Source: JBBQWZ01 sp038210135
GTDB lineage: Bacteria; Acidobacteriota; Terriglobia; Bryobacterales; Bryobacteraceae
Direction of reading: 5' to 3'
DNA: 64,000 bases
NCBI GenBank assembly: GCA_038210135.1
Contig: JBBQWZ010000022.1
Span: 36,670 to 100,669, forward strand
The notes beneath the pieces were generated by a model. That model was given only the letters and a program-made list of their open reading frames with translations. It searched no databases and was not told the origin of the DNA. Positions 15,602-24,600 of this stretch are shown here, piece after piece. Every line of letters starts with the position of its first letter. Position 1 is the stretch's first letter. Both the position numbers and the translations under genes were made by a program.

Positions 15602-17125
15602 CTAACTGGCGTCGGAGGAAACGGCCGCCTTCTCGTCGAGGGCGTCTTCGTCTTCTTCCGCCGCGGCGGCCGCGGCGCTGGCATCGGCGCGCAGCGCGGC
15701 AAGACGGTTGTGCAGGGTGCGAACACTGATTCCGAGCAGGCTGGCTGCGCGTTTCCGGTTCTGTTGCACGTGCTTCAGCGTGAGCTGGATATAGGCGTCC
15801 TCGATCACGCTGAGAGTTTGGCCAGCTCCAAATACAATGCGGTCGGCAAGATTCGCTGGAGCCGGCGGAGGTGGTGCGGCGGCGGCAGGGTCGTGATGAG
15901 AAGCGGGCGCCGGCCGCGATTCCGGGGTCATGGCTCCGCGTTTCGTGTCGAGGCGGACGTGGCGGAGTTCGATGGCGCCTTCGCCAGCCACGATGAGAGC
16001 GCGTTCGATGACGTTGCGGAGTTCGCGGATGTTCCCAGGCCAGCCATAGTTCTGGAAAGCTTCGAGCACATTCGCGTCAATGGACGTGACCCGTGTGTCG
16101 TGCTTCTTATTCAGCGTGTGGATCATCGCTTCGGCGATCAGCGGAATGTCCTGCATGCGTTCGCGCAACGGGGGAAGGTGGAGCAGGAAGACGCTTAGGC
16201 GATAGTACAAATCGTCGCGGAGGTAGGCTTCGCGTCCGAATTCAAGGCTGCGGTTGGTGGCGGCCACGATGCGTACATCCACGGCGGTTTCGGTTTTGCC
16301 ACCCAGACGGCGGACTCGCTTGTCTTCGAGGACGCGCAATAGTTTCGATTGCGTGGTGAGAGGCATCTCACCGATTTCGTCTAGAAAAAGCGTGCCTCCA
16401 TGCGCCTGCTCGAAGCAGCCGCCGCGGCGTTCGACCGCACCAGTAAAGGCACCTTTCTCATGGCCGAACAATTCGCTCTCAATCAGGCTTTCGGGCAGTG
16501 CCGCGCAATTAATGGCCACGAACGGCTGCGTGACTCGTGGACTGAGTTCGTGAATTTGACGGGCGACGAGTTCCTTGCCGGTACCGCTCTCCCCGCTCAA
16601 AAGAACCGAAGCGGAACTGGGACCCATTTGCCGGATGGCGAAGAAGACTTCCTGCATGGCGAGCGAGCTGCCAACGAGGTTGCCGAGGACGCCGTGTTGG
16701 ACGAGGTCGCGTTTGAGTCCGGCGGCTTCGCGAATCAGCCGGCTATGGCTCATCGCGCGGTCGAGCAGGGACTCGAGCGCCGCGGCTTTCACCGGCTTCT
16801 CTAAGAACCAAAAGGCCTTCAGATCGTGGATGATGGACAGGGCCTTATGAATGTCGCCGAAGCCGGTGAGGACGATTGCTGGGATGTCGTCGCCGCGCTC
16901 GCGCAGGGTGCGAAGGAGTTCGAAGCCATCCACCTTTGGCATCACCAAGTCCGTGATGATGACGTCGATCGGGTGCGCCGCTAAGGTCTGAAGAGCTTCT
17001 TCGCCATCTCCGGCGGTGAAAATCTCAAAGCCTTGACTGGAAAGAGCGGACGCGAAGTCTTTCCGCAACACGGCGTCGTCGTCCACCAACAAGACACGGC
17101 CTTTTCCTGATCGCACCGATTTCAT
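15602..17125 (-). CDS. NtrC-family sigma-54-dependent response regulator
   Basis: 507 residues in three domains. The receiver is residues 8-125, with Asp in DVIITDLVMPKVDG and Lys in FLEKPVK. The AAA+ domain (about 145-385) has Walker A GESGTGKE, GAFTGA for sigma-54 contact, Walker B GGTLFLDEIGE and an arginine finger region. A Fis-type helix-turn-helix is near residues 440-475 (NRKRAASLLGISVRTLHNRLAAL). The end is an unusual Ala/Glu/Asp-rich low-complexity tail. It should activate sigma-54 promoters when phosphorylated. AGGAG precedes the ATG. The cognate kinase is not adjacent in the same operon. Confidence 0.93.
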   Translation of the reverse strand: MKSVRSGKGRVLLVDDDAVLRKDFASALSSQGFEIFTAGDGEEALQTLAAHPIDVIITDLVMPKVDGFELLRTLRERGDDIPAIVLTGFGDIHKALSIIHDLKAFWFLEKPVKAAALESLLDRAMSHSRLIREAAGLKRDLVQHGVLGNLVGSSLAMQEVFFAIRQMGPSSASVLLSGESGTGKELVARQIHELSPRVTQPFVAINCAALPESLIESELFGHEKGAFTGAVERRGGCFEQAHGGTLFLDEIGEMPLTTQSKLLRVLEDKRVRRLGGKTETAVDVRIVAATNRSLEFGREAYLRDDLYYRLSVFLLHLPPLRERMQDIPLIAEAMIHTLNKKHDTRVTSIDANVLEAFQNYGWPGNIRELRNVIERALIVAGEGAIELRHVRLDTKRGAMTPESRPAPASHHDPAAAAPPPPAPANLADRIVFGAGQTLSVIEDAYIQLTLKHVQQNRKRAASLLGISVRTLHNRLAALRADASAAAAAAEEDEDALDEKAAVSSDAS

Positions 17126-17221
17126 CTAACTCCTAAACAGGTTTCAGTTTATAGCACCGGTCGAAGTCGAGCCGGAATTGCCGGAAAGTCAACGCCGGAA
17201 AGGTGCGTCGGGTGGCTCGGC

Positions 17222-17608
17222 CTATGCGGCCTGCAGGGTGTAGGCTTCTTCCACTTCGCCTTCGCCGGCGGCGCGCAACGCGTCGAGGCGTTCCTGGCAG
17301 GCGACGCAACGGACGGCCCAGGGGAGAGCGGTCAGGCGCTTCACCGGGATGGGTTCCTCGCAGCCCTCGCATTCGCCGTAGACGCCATCGTGAATGCGGA
17401 GAAGAGCCTGGTCGATGAGGCGCAATTTCTGATTGTTGCGATTGAGGTCGGCGACGACGAGATCGCGATGAGTCGCGTTCTGGAGTTCGTCGAGTGCGTC
17501 CGCTTCGCGCTGGATGTGAATGTCGTCCCGTCGCCGCAGGTCGTTCAGAGCGTCTCTCCGAAGATTCTGAAGTAAGGATTCGTATTGTTTTATTTGTTTT
17601 TTGTCCAT
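17222..17608 (-). CDS. TraR/DksA-type zinc finger protein
   Basis: 128 residues with a coiled-coil N-terminal half (MDKKQIKQYESLLQNLRRD and later DLNRNNQKLRLIDQAL). A C-terminal four-cysteine zinc finger follows: CEGC and CVAC, in GECEGCEEPIPVKRL and VRCVACQERLD. This is the DksA/TraR architecture: proteins that enter the RNA polymerase secondary channel and alter initiation, often with ppGpp. Length and Cys spacing are normal. AAGGA is upstream of the ATG. It is about 100 bp from the NtrC-type regulator start, on the same strand. Confidence 0.88.
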   Translation of the reverse strand: MDKKQIKQYESLLQNLRRDALNDLRRRDDIHIQREADALDELQNATHRDLVVADLNRNNQKLRLIDQALLRIHDGVYGECEGCEEPIPVKRLTALPWAVRCVACQERLDALRAAGEGEVEEAYTLQAA

Positions 17609-17650
17609 GACTATTTTTTCCTTTTCAATTGCTGCCTTGCGAACGTTAAT

Positions 17651-17815
17651 TCACGCGCGGCGCAGGAATCCCGCGACCAGGGAGACCACAAATAATAATG
17701 CGAAGACGTAGAATAGAAATTTCGCGATTCCGGCCGCAGCAATCGCGACTCCGCCGAATCCGAGCACGGCGGCCAGGACGGCGACTACGAAAAACATGAG
17801 CGCGTAATTCAACAT
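17651..17815 (-). CDS. DUF1328-type small membrane protein, 54 aa
   Basis: A 54-residue frame from ATG 17815 to TGA 17651, reading MLNYALMFFVVAVLAAVLGF and then GGVAIAAAGIAKFLFYVFAL before a basic end. Two hydrophobic helices joined by a Gly-rich turn and the GIAKFLF segment match DUF1328 (UPF0391) proteins, usually 53-60 residues and of unknown function. AGGAG lies eight bases upstream. It belongs to the same minus-strand series as the DksA-like gene. A second protein of exactly the same length lies at 21452-21616, on the other side of the large sensor kinase. Confidence 0.85.
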   Translation of the reverse strand: MLNYALMFFVVAVLAAVLGFGGVAIAAAGIAKFLFYVFALLFVVSLVAGFLRRA

Positions 17816-17987
17816 CTGCTAACTCCTGCCGCCGTTGTAAAGCACGCAGGCCGCCAAATACAGAATCCGCGTATTCTGCCACAATTCATCGAGGTTTTGT
17901 CTAAGAAGTTGCTTCCTCGCAGGAAGGGCCTACCGGAGTGTGCAGAAAGTGCATCTTAGTTTTGGAGTCTGCGAAACGGCGCGGAAT

Positions 17988-18033
17988 CCGCTTACTGCGC
18001 AGCGCTTCGCGCTGCTTCGTGCGCGGCTCGGAT
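17988..18033 (+). repeat. hairpin repeat with CTTCG loop, copy 1
   Basis: CCGCTTACTGC, then a perfect stem GCAGCG/CGCTGC around CTTCG, then TTCGTGCGCGGCTCGGAT. It sits in a roughly 300-bp gap (17882-18186) with no gene. Related copies are at 18102-18147 and 62518-62560. Confidence 0.7.
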
Positions 18034-18101
18034 ATGGAGCGTCGGCTTAGATCAATTCAAAGAAGGCTTGAATTCTGGGGGTTTTGGGTTGCTTGTGTGG
18101 T

Positions 18102-18147
18102 CCGCTTACTGCGCAGCGCTTCGCGCTGCTTCTCGCGCGGCTCGGAT
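18102..18147 (+). repeat. hairpin repeat with CTTCG loop, copy 2
   Basis: Nearly identical to the copy at 17988 (one or two changes: TTCTCGCGCGG instead of TTCGTGCGCGG), about 70 bp downstream in the same orientation. It is just downstream of the end of the sensor kinase gene. Confidence 0.7.
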
Positions 18148-18185
18148 GAAACTTCGCTACATGAGATCAAGAGACGATCTTTGTT

Positions 18186-21059
18186 TCAGGCGGCTTGGAG
18201 GGTGAAGAAGAAGGTTGAGCCTTTGGAATCCGATTCCACCCAGATTTTTCCGCCGTTGCGTTCGACGATACGCTGGCAGAGGGCGAGGCCAATCCCGGTT
18301 CCCTCGTATTCTTTTCCATGGAGGCGTTTAAAGACGCCGAAGATCTGGCCTAGATATTGCGTTTCGATGCCGATGCCATTGTCGCGGATGCTGAACTCGA
18401 TGAGGTTGTGTTTGCGATCGGCGGCGATTTCGACTTCGGGGATGCGCTCGCTGCGGTATTTCAGAGCATTGCCGATGATGTTCTGAAAGACCTGGACCAG
18501 ATGCACGGCGGGGATGCAGACGGGGGGTAGCGGCCCGGCGTGAATCCTGGCATTGGTACTGGCGACCAGGCTGTGCAGATTCTCGAGGGCGGTGGCTAAG
18601 GCGGGGGAGGCGTCGGCGACCTCCGGTTCGCTCTCCGGAGCGGCAGCGACGCGTGAATATTCGAGCAAGTCCTGAAGCAGGCGCTCCATTCTCTGCGCTC
18701 CGTTCACGGCCAGGTCGATGTAGGAGCGGGCGGATTCGTCGAAGTTGGCGCCGTAATCCTCGCGCAGCAATTGCGTGTAAAGGGATACCATGCGCAGCGG
18801 CTCCTGGAGGTCGTGGCTGGCGGCGTAGGCAAACTGTTCCAGATCGGCGTTGGTGGCGCGTAACGCTTCGTTTGCGCGTTTCAGATTTTCGGCGTCGCGC
18901 ATCTGGTCGTCGATGTCGGTGCAGACGCCGAGCCAACGAATGATGCGGCCGTCGGCGGCGCGGACTGGGACGGAGCGGCAGAGGAACCAGCGATAGGATC
19001 CGTCGCTCAAGCGCTTGAGGCGGCAATGCCCTTGAAACTTCTCGCCGCCGGCGAGCGACGCCTTCCACTGGTCGAGGTAGGTCTCGGCGTCCTGGGGATG
19101 CAGCAAACTGGTCCAGGGACCGCGCGGTACATCCGAAACACGCTCGCCGGCATACTCATCCCAGAGCGAATTGGCATATTGGATTTCCCCATCGGGGCCG
19201 GACGACCAGACCATTTGCGGAAGGGCGGCAGCGAGGCCGCGGAAGCGTTCTTCGCTATCGCGCACCGACTCCTCGAGGCGCTTTTCGTCCGTCAGATCGG
19301 CATGGACGCCGACCCATTCGCGGATGGAGCCATTTTCTTCGAAGATCGGCACGGCGCGAATGGTGAAAATGCGGTATTCCCCATCCTGGCGGCGGACGCG
19401 ATGTTCGAAGACGAATTTCTTCTTATCGTCAACCGCCTTCCGCCAGGCCTCGAGGGTGGGTTGTGCGTCGTCGGGATGGATGGCTTTCGCCCAGCCGTAA
19501 CCCTGATACTCATCCTGCGTCTGGCCGGTAAACCGCCCCCAGGCTTCCTGGGTCCCTTGCATTTCTCCGGCGCTGTTGTTGGTCCAGATGATGTCCCCGA
19601 CGGCTTCGGCGGCGCCGCGGAAGCGGTCGTTGATGCGCGCTTCGCGATTTTGAGCCTCTTTTCGGGTGGTGATGTCGCTGACGTAGGCGACGCGAACCGC
19701 TTTGCCGGAGATGGAGGGCAGGGTGGTGATGTCGGTCATGACGGGGAACCGGGATCCGTCTTTTCGCCGGTGGGTAGATTCAAGAACCATGGGATTCTCG
19801 CCGAGCAGGTAATCGACTTCGCGGGCGCCTTCGTCGGCCATCAGTTCGGTGACCTTCATGCCGCGGATTTCCTCGCGCGTGTAGCCATGCATGGCGGCGA
19901 AACCCTGATTGGCATCGGTGATGACGTTGTCCGATCCGATCACCGCGATGCCGAAACCGGCTTGCAAAAAGAGCTGATACCAGTGTTCCAACTGCAGTTC
20001 GGTTTTGCGGCGCTCGCTGACGTCGCGGAAGACGAGCACGACGCCCAGAATTTCGTCTGTGCCGCCGCGGATGGGCGCTCCGCTGTCGTCGATGGCGACT
20101 TCGTCGCCATTCTTATTGACGAGAACGGTATGGTTCGCCAGACCCTGGATCTGGCCGGTCCGCAGCACTTTGACGACGGGGTTCTCGACTACGGCGCGGG
20201 TGGTTTCGTTCAAGATGGGGAAAATTTCTTCGACCGGCCGGCCCGCGGCTTCGCGATCGGTCCAGCCGGTGAGATTTTCGGCGATCGGGTTGAGGAAGGT
20301 TACGCTGCCGCGAACGTCGGTGGTAATCACGCCGTCGCCAATGCTCCGCAGAGTGGTGTGCAAGCGAAGTCGGGCTTCCTCGAGGCGGCGGGTGAGATCG
20401 TCTCGAACGGCGACGGTTCGCTCCACGGCGCGGTCGAGGACGATCAGGATGAGGACCATGCCGGCGAGGCCAATTACGATCACTAGCAGGGAGAAGAAGA
20501 CGGCTCGTTCGGAGCGGCTGGTATTGGGGCCGAGATGTTGATATTCGTGGTTGGTCATCTCGGCGGAGACGCGGCGGATTTCGTCCATCAGACGGGCACC
20601 GTCGCCGGTGCGAATGCGATTGAGGGCAATCTCAGAGCCCATCACGGCAAAGAGCGCGATCGTGGCGCTCTCTTCGGCGAGTTTCTTGCCGGTCAGGCTG
20701 CCGATTTCGGTCGCCCGCTGGGCTTGCAACTCGTCGTTAAAGACGGCTTTTTGCAGATCCTTCGCCTTACCAGGGATGGCCGCCACGACGGCGTTATAGG
20801 GAGCCAGAAACCGTAGATCGCCGGCCAGCAGGTACCCGCGTTGTCCGGTTTCCGCGTCTTTGAGTGCCGACAGAAGGTCATTGACGCGCTCGATGACCAG
20901 GCGGGAGTGATTTACAGCGGCGGAAGTCTTTTCGAGATCGCGCCAGTTTCCGTACGCGAGGATGCCCACGATTGCTGCGAGTCCGATAGCTAGGAAGCGA
21001 ATTCGGCGGTCGATTCGCCTTGGCAAGGCAAACTGCATTCCTATTGATTGTAAGCGCAA
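18186..21059 (-). CDS. membrane hybrid-sensing histidine kinase: CHASE3, several PAS, HisKA-HATPase
   Basis: 957 residues. A transmembrane segment (about 20-40: IRFLAIGLAAIVGILAY) and a second (about 188-212) enclose a CHASE3 domain (DAETGQRGYLLAGD). Four PAS/PAC modules follow up to about residue 735, with GDGVITTDVRGSVTFLN, GIAVIGSDNVITDAN, and PAC ends such as IREWVGVHADLTDEK. The kinase core has YAASHDLQEPLRMV (phospho-His about 750), NALKYR (N-box), DNGIGIE and GTGIGLALCQRIVERNGGKIW. It has no receiver domain of its own. TTG at 21059 has AGGGA upstream; ATG 21038 is an alternative start. It is divergent from the small membrane protein and glucan synthase genes. Confidence 0.92.
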   Translation of the reverse strand: MRLQSIGMQFALPRRIDRRIRFLAIGLAAIVGILAYGNWRDLEKTSAAVNHSRLVIERVNDLLSALKDAETGQRGYLLAGDLRFLAPYNAVVAAIPGKAKDLQKAVFNDELQAQRATEIGSLTGKKLAEESATIALFAVMGSEIALNRIRTGDGARLMDEIRRVSAEMTNHEYQHLGPNTSRSERAVFFSLLVIVIGLAGMVLILIVLDRAVERTVAVRDDLTRRLEEARLRLHTTLRSIGDGVITTDVRGSVTFLNPIAENLTGWTDREAAGRPVEEIFPILNETTRAVVENPVVKVLRTGQIQGLANHTVLVNKNGDEVAIDDSGAPIRGGTDEILGVVLVFRDVSERRKTELQLEHWYQLFLQAGFGIAVIGSDNVITDANQGFAAMHGYTREEIRGMKVTELMADEGAREVDYLLGENPMVLESTHRRKDGSRFPVMTDITTLPSISGKAVRVAYVSDITTRKEAQNREARINDRFRGAAEAVGDIIWTNNSAGEMQGTQEAWGRFTGQTQDEYQGYGWAKAIHPDDAQPTLEAWRKAVDDKKKFVFEHRVRRQDGEYRIFTIRAVPIFEENGSIREWVGVHADLTDEKRLEESVRDSEERFRGLAAALPQMVWSSGPDGEIQYANSLWDEYAGERVSDVPRGPWTSLLHPQDAETYLDQWKASLAGGEKFQGHCRLKRLSDGSYRWFLCRSVPVRAADGRIIRWLGVCTDIDDQMRDAENLKRANEALRATNADLEQFAYAASHDLQEPLRMVSLYTQLLREDYGANFDESARSYIDLAVNGAQRMERLLQDLLEYSRVAAAPESEPEVADASPALATALENLHSLVASTNARIHAGPLPPVCIPAVHLVQVFQNIIGNALKYRSERIPEVEIAADRKHNLIEFSIRDNGIGIETQYLGQIFGVFKRLHGKEYEGTGIGLALCQRIVERNGGKIWVESDSKGSTFFFTLQAA

Positions 21060-21451
21060 CTGGTTCCCTTAGAAGGGCTTCTCGTGCATTCGAGCGAATC
21101 CGGCATCGATCGGACTGCAGGACTTGCACACGAGCGGAAGAAGTTCTCCGAGGCGCGAAAAATCGTCTCGGTTAAATATCTGATAGGATTAGATCTTCAA
21201 TGGTGATTTGCGTGCTCTCGAATTGTTCGTGAGCAAGGCGTATACCATCTTCACGCTGTTCGGGCTCTCCACATATCTGCCTCTTCCCAAGAGCGCAGCG
21301 TGGGCTGAAACGGCACCGGCGACGAAGCCGGTCCGGAAACCCGATGCCAGGAGCAGCGACACCGAGTTGGTCCCATTTGCTGTGCGGGCGCGTGTCGACG
21401 CGAAGCAGCAAAAAGCTCCACAAAAACTAAATTTTCCCAGGAGACCAAACG
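21060..21451. other. divergent intergenic region
   Basis: About 390 bp between the sensor kinase (minus) and the 54-residue membrane protein (plus). It must hold promoters for both. I see no clear sigma-70 pair, palindrome or RNA motif. A plus-strand frame from 21208 overlaps the next gene out of frame and has biased composition, so I do not call it. Confidence 0.4.
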
Positions 21452-21616
21452 ATGCTCGGTTGGATCAGTGTACTCGGCGTGTTCGCGTTGGTCAGCGGAG
21501 TGGCGATGGCGTTCGGAGGACTGGCCGTAACGGCGTCGCTCAAAGCAACGGCCGGGGTGTTGTTCATGCTTTTCTTTCTCGCCGTGGCCGCGACACAACT
21601 GCGTAATCGGGCCTGA
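21452..21616 (+). CDS. DUF1328-like small membrane protein, 54 aa
   Basis: A 54-residue frame, ATG 21452 to TGA 21614-21616, beginning MLGWISVLGVFALVSGVAMA and continuing with a Gly-rich turn (FGGLAVTASLKATAG) and a second hydrophobic helix ending QLRNRA. The layout and length equal the DUF1328 protein at 17651-17815, but the sequence is diverged, notably lacking the GIAK segment. AGGAG at 21439-21443 supports the start. The glucan synthase gene follows 23 bp after its stop, so the two are probably co-transcribed. Confidence 0.75.
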   Translation: MLGWISVLGVFALVSGVAMAFGGLAVTASLKATAGVLFMLFFLAVAATQLRNRA

Positions 21617-21639
21617 GGCGGCGCGCACTCCATAGCGGC

Positions 21640-24600
21640 ATGAAAAAAGCAGATCCGCAAGTCCTCTTAGTTTTTTATCCGTCCCAACTGGAAGAAGTCA
21701 AGCAAGTAGGGGATCGTCTTCGCAAGAAGGCGGGTCTGAAGCCGTGCCTGTGCGGAGCCGGTTCGCAGCCCGAGTCATGGTGCTTCCGCTACGACAAACT
21801 ACGTCTCGATGGGGAGACGTTGCTGGCGGTTCGATGTACGACGGAGGAAGCGAATGCGGCGATCCGGATCGTACAGGCGAGCGGATCGCCGGCGATCTTT
21901 CTGCTGCAAGAGGGCCTGACGGCGGCGGAAGAGGTTGTGCAACGCCAGGAACCGCTGTCGGGCGAGGCGCTGAAAGCCGCTATTCACGAAGTGGCGGTAA
22001 TGCACGGCACGCCGCTGCGCAGCGGGGCAACCAAAGGGTTGCGCGACCGATTGCGCGAAAGCGATCGCATCCTTGAAAGCGCGACCGACGAGTTGGCGCA
22101 ATTCGCCCTTCTCGACCGCTCGCTTACGGCGGCGGCGGAGTGGCTTTTCGACAACGGATATCTGGCACGCTCGAGCGTTACAGAGGTGCTCCGGCATCTG
22201 CCGCGCGAACACCATCGCGAGCTTCCGTCGTTACCGCAGAAAAATGGCAGCCTGCGAATTTATGAGCTTTCAAAAGAGCTGCTGCAACACACCGACGGCG
22301 GGCTGACCCAGGCGAACATCACCGAAAGCATCCGTGAGTATCAGACTCTCCAGGAATTAACCATCGGTGAGATCTGGGTGCTGCCGGTGATGCTCCGCAT
22401 GGTGCTGGTCGAATCGCTGGCGCAACTGGCGAATCAAGTAAGCCACGCGCAGTACCTGCGTGAGGCTGCCTATTTGTGGGCGAATCGCCTGGCACAGGCT
22501 TTCCGGCATGGGCCGGAAGCGTACGAACGGATGCTCGCGCTGCTTGAGAGCGATCCGGTGGCGACGCAATCCGCGTTCGTTACATGCCTGGACGAACAGC
22601 TACAGGGAGAAGAGCCGGTGCTGGGTCCGATCGAGCGTTGGCTCGAGGCCCGGCTGGCCCGTCCGCTGCCGGACATCGTGCGGCGCGATCACGAACTGGA
22701 GGCGGGAGTCCGGTTGTCGGTGGCGAATGCGTTCGGCAGTCTGCGCGCACTCGGCCAGATGGACGCGGCGAAGCTATTCGAATCGACCAGCCTGGTTGAG
22801 CTCGAACTACGGCGCGACCCCGCCGGCACCTATCCGGGTTCCGCTTTCGCAACCAGAAACCAGTGCCGGAGCGCGATTGAAGATCTGGCGCGGAACAGCG
22901 CATTGTTCGAACTCGAAGTGGCGAAGCTCGCGATTCAGCTGGCTTCTGAAGCGTCGGATCCGAGTGAGCGGCAGGTGGAATACTACCTGCTCGACGCTGG
23001 CATTGAACAGATCGAACGGAAGCTGCGCACGGACATTCCGTTCCGGAAACAATTCGCGCGCTCGCTTCGCAAACGGCCGACGCCGATTTACCTGGTATCG
23101 ATTAACCTATTGACGCTCAGTTTCTTGGCACTGACCCTGGCCTTTGCGTGGGAGGGCGGCGTGCAATCGGTCGTGTTGCTGAGCGCGCTGGCGGCTCTCG
23201 CTTTCTTTCCCCTGAGTGAACTTTCTGTCCAGTTTGTGAACGCGCTGGTGATCTCCCTGCTGCCGCCGGACGAATTGCCGCGCATGGATTACGAGAAGGG
23301 CATTCCGGAATCGGGTGCGACTCTGGTTGTGGTTCCGATGATGCTATCGAGCCTGGCGGTAGTTCAGAAGGAACTGGAAAAGCTCGAAGTCCGCTATCTG
23401 GGCAATCGCGAAAAGCATCTCAGCTTCGCGCTCTTTTCCGATTTTCTGGACGCGCCCACCGCCACCACTCCGGCCGATGATGGATTGCTCCGGGCGGCCG
23501 TCGAAGGGATCGATGAGCTGAACCACCGATATCCTGAAACCTCGTTTGCGCTTTTCCATCGCGACCGGAAGTGGTCAGAAAGCGAACAGGCGTGGATTGG
23601 CTGGGAGCGCAAGCGCGGCAAGATCGAAGAGCTGAACGCCTATCTATGCGGGGATCACGAAGGCAACGTCCTTCGCGCCGGGCGCCTGCGCGAGACGATC
23701 CATTTCGTGATTACGTTGGACGCCGATACGACGCTACCGACGGGGGCGGCGCGGCGGATGATCGAAACCATCGCCCATCCGCTGAACCGGGTGGAAATCG
23801 AACCCGTTACGCGCCGCCGTCTGCGCGGTTTCACGATCATCCAGCCGCGGATCAGCATCTCGCTTCCAGGCGCCACCGCGACGCGATTTACGCGCGTGTT
23901 CTCCGATGCGACGGGAACCGATCCGTACTGTCATGCGGTGTCGGACGCACAGCAGGATCTGTTTGGCGAGGGCATTTTTCACGGCAAAGCGATCTACGAC
24001 GTCGCCGCTTTCCACGCGATGCTGGGGCATCGTTTTCCGGATGCGACGCTGTTGAGCCATGACCTGATTGAAGGCGCGTTCGTAGGGGTTGGACTTGCCA
24101 GTGGCATCGAACTGTTCGAGAACCTGCCGCTCGATTACTCGAGCTTCAGCAAGCGGCAGCATCGCTGGATCCGGGGCGACTGGCAGATTTCGCCTTGGAT
24201 GCGATCGACGGTTCCCGCGGGTGGCGGAGGACGCGAGCCGAATACTTTAAGCTTGGCGAACCGCTGGCGGATCCTCGACAATTTGCGCCGGAGTCTGGTG
24301 CCGATCGCGTCCTTTTTGCTGCTGGTTTTTGGCTGGCTGATTTCGGCTGCGCCGGGCCTGTGGAGCCTGGTGGTCGGCCTGGCGCTGGCGACTCCAGCGT
24401 TGGCGCCTCTACTCGAAAGGGCGGTACGCCGGATTCAGGGCACGGTCCACGGTTGGCGGGGAGCGAGCGACGAATTGATCCGCGCGGTTGTACTGGTCGC
24501 GCTGCTGCCGCATCAGGCATGGCTGTCGCTCGATGCGATCGTGCGCGTGATCTACCGGAGGCAGATTAGCCACCGCCATCTGCTCGAGTGGCAGACCGCC

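Noticed and set aside
19026..20486. Long plus-strand open frame of 486 codons inside the sensor kinase gene
   Set aside because: It is antisense to a clear histidine kinase; composition is biased and no domain is recognisable.
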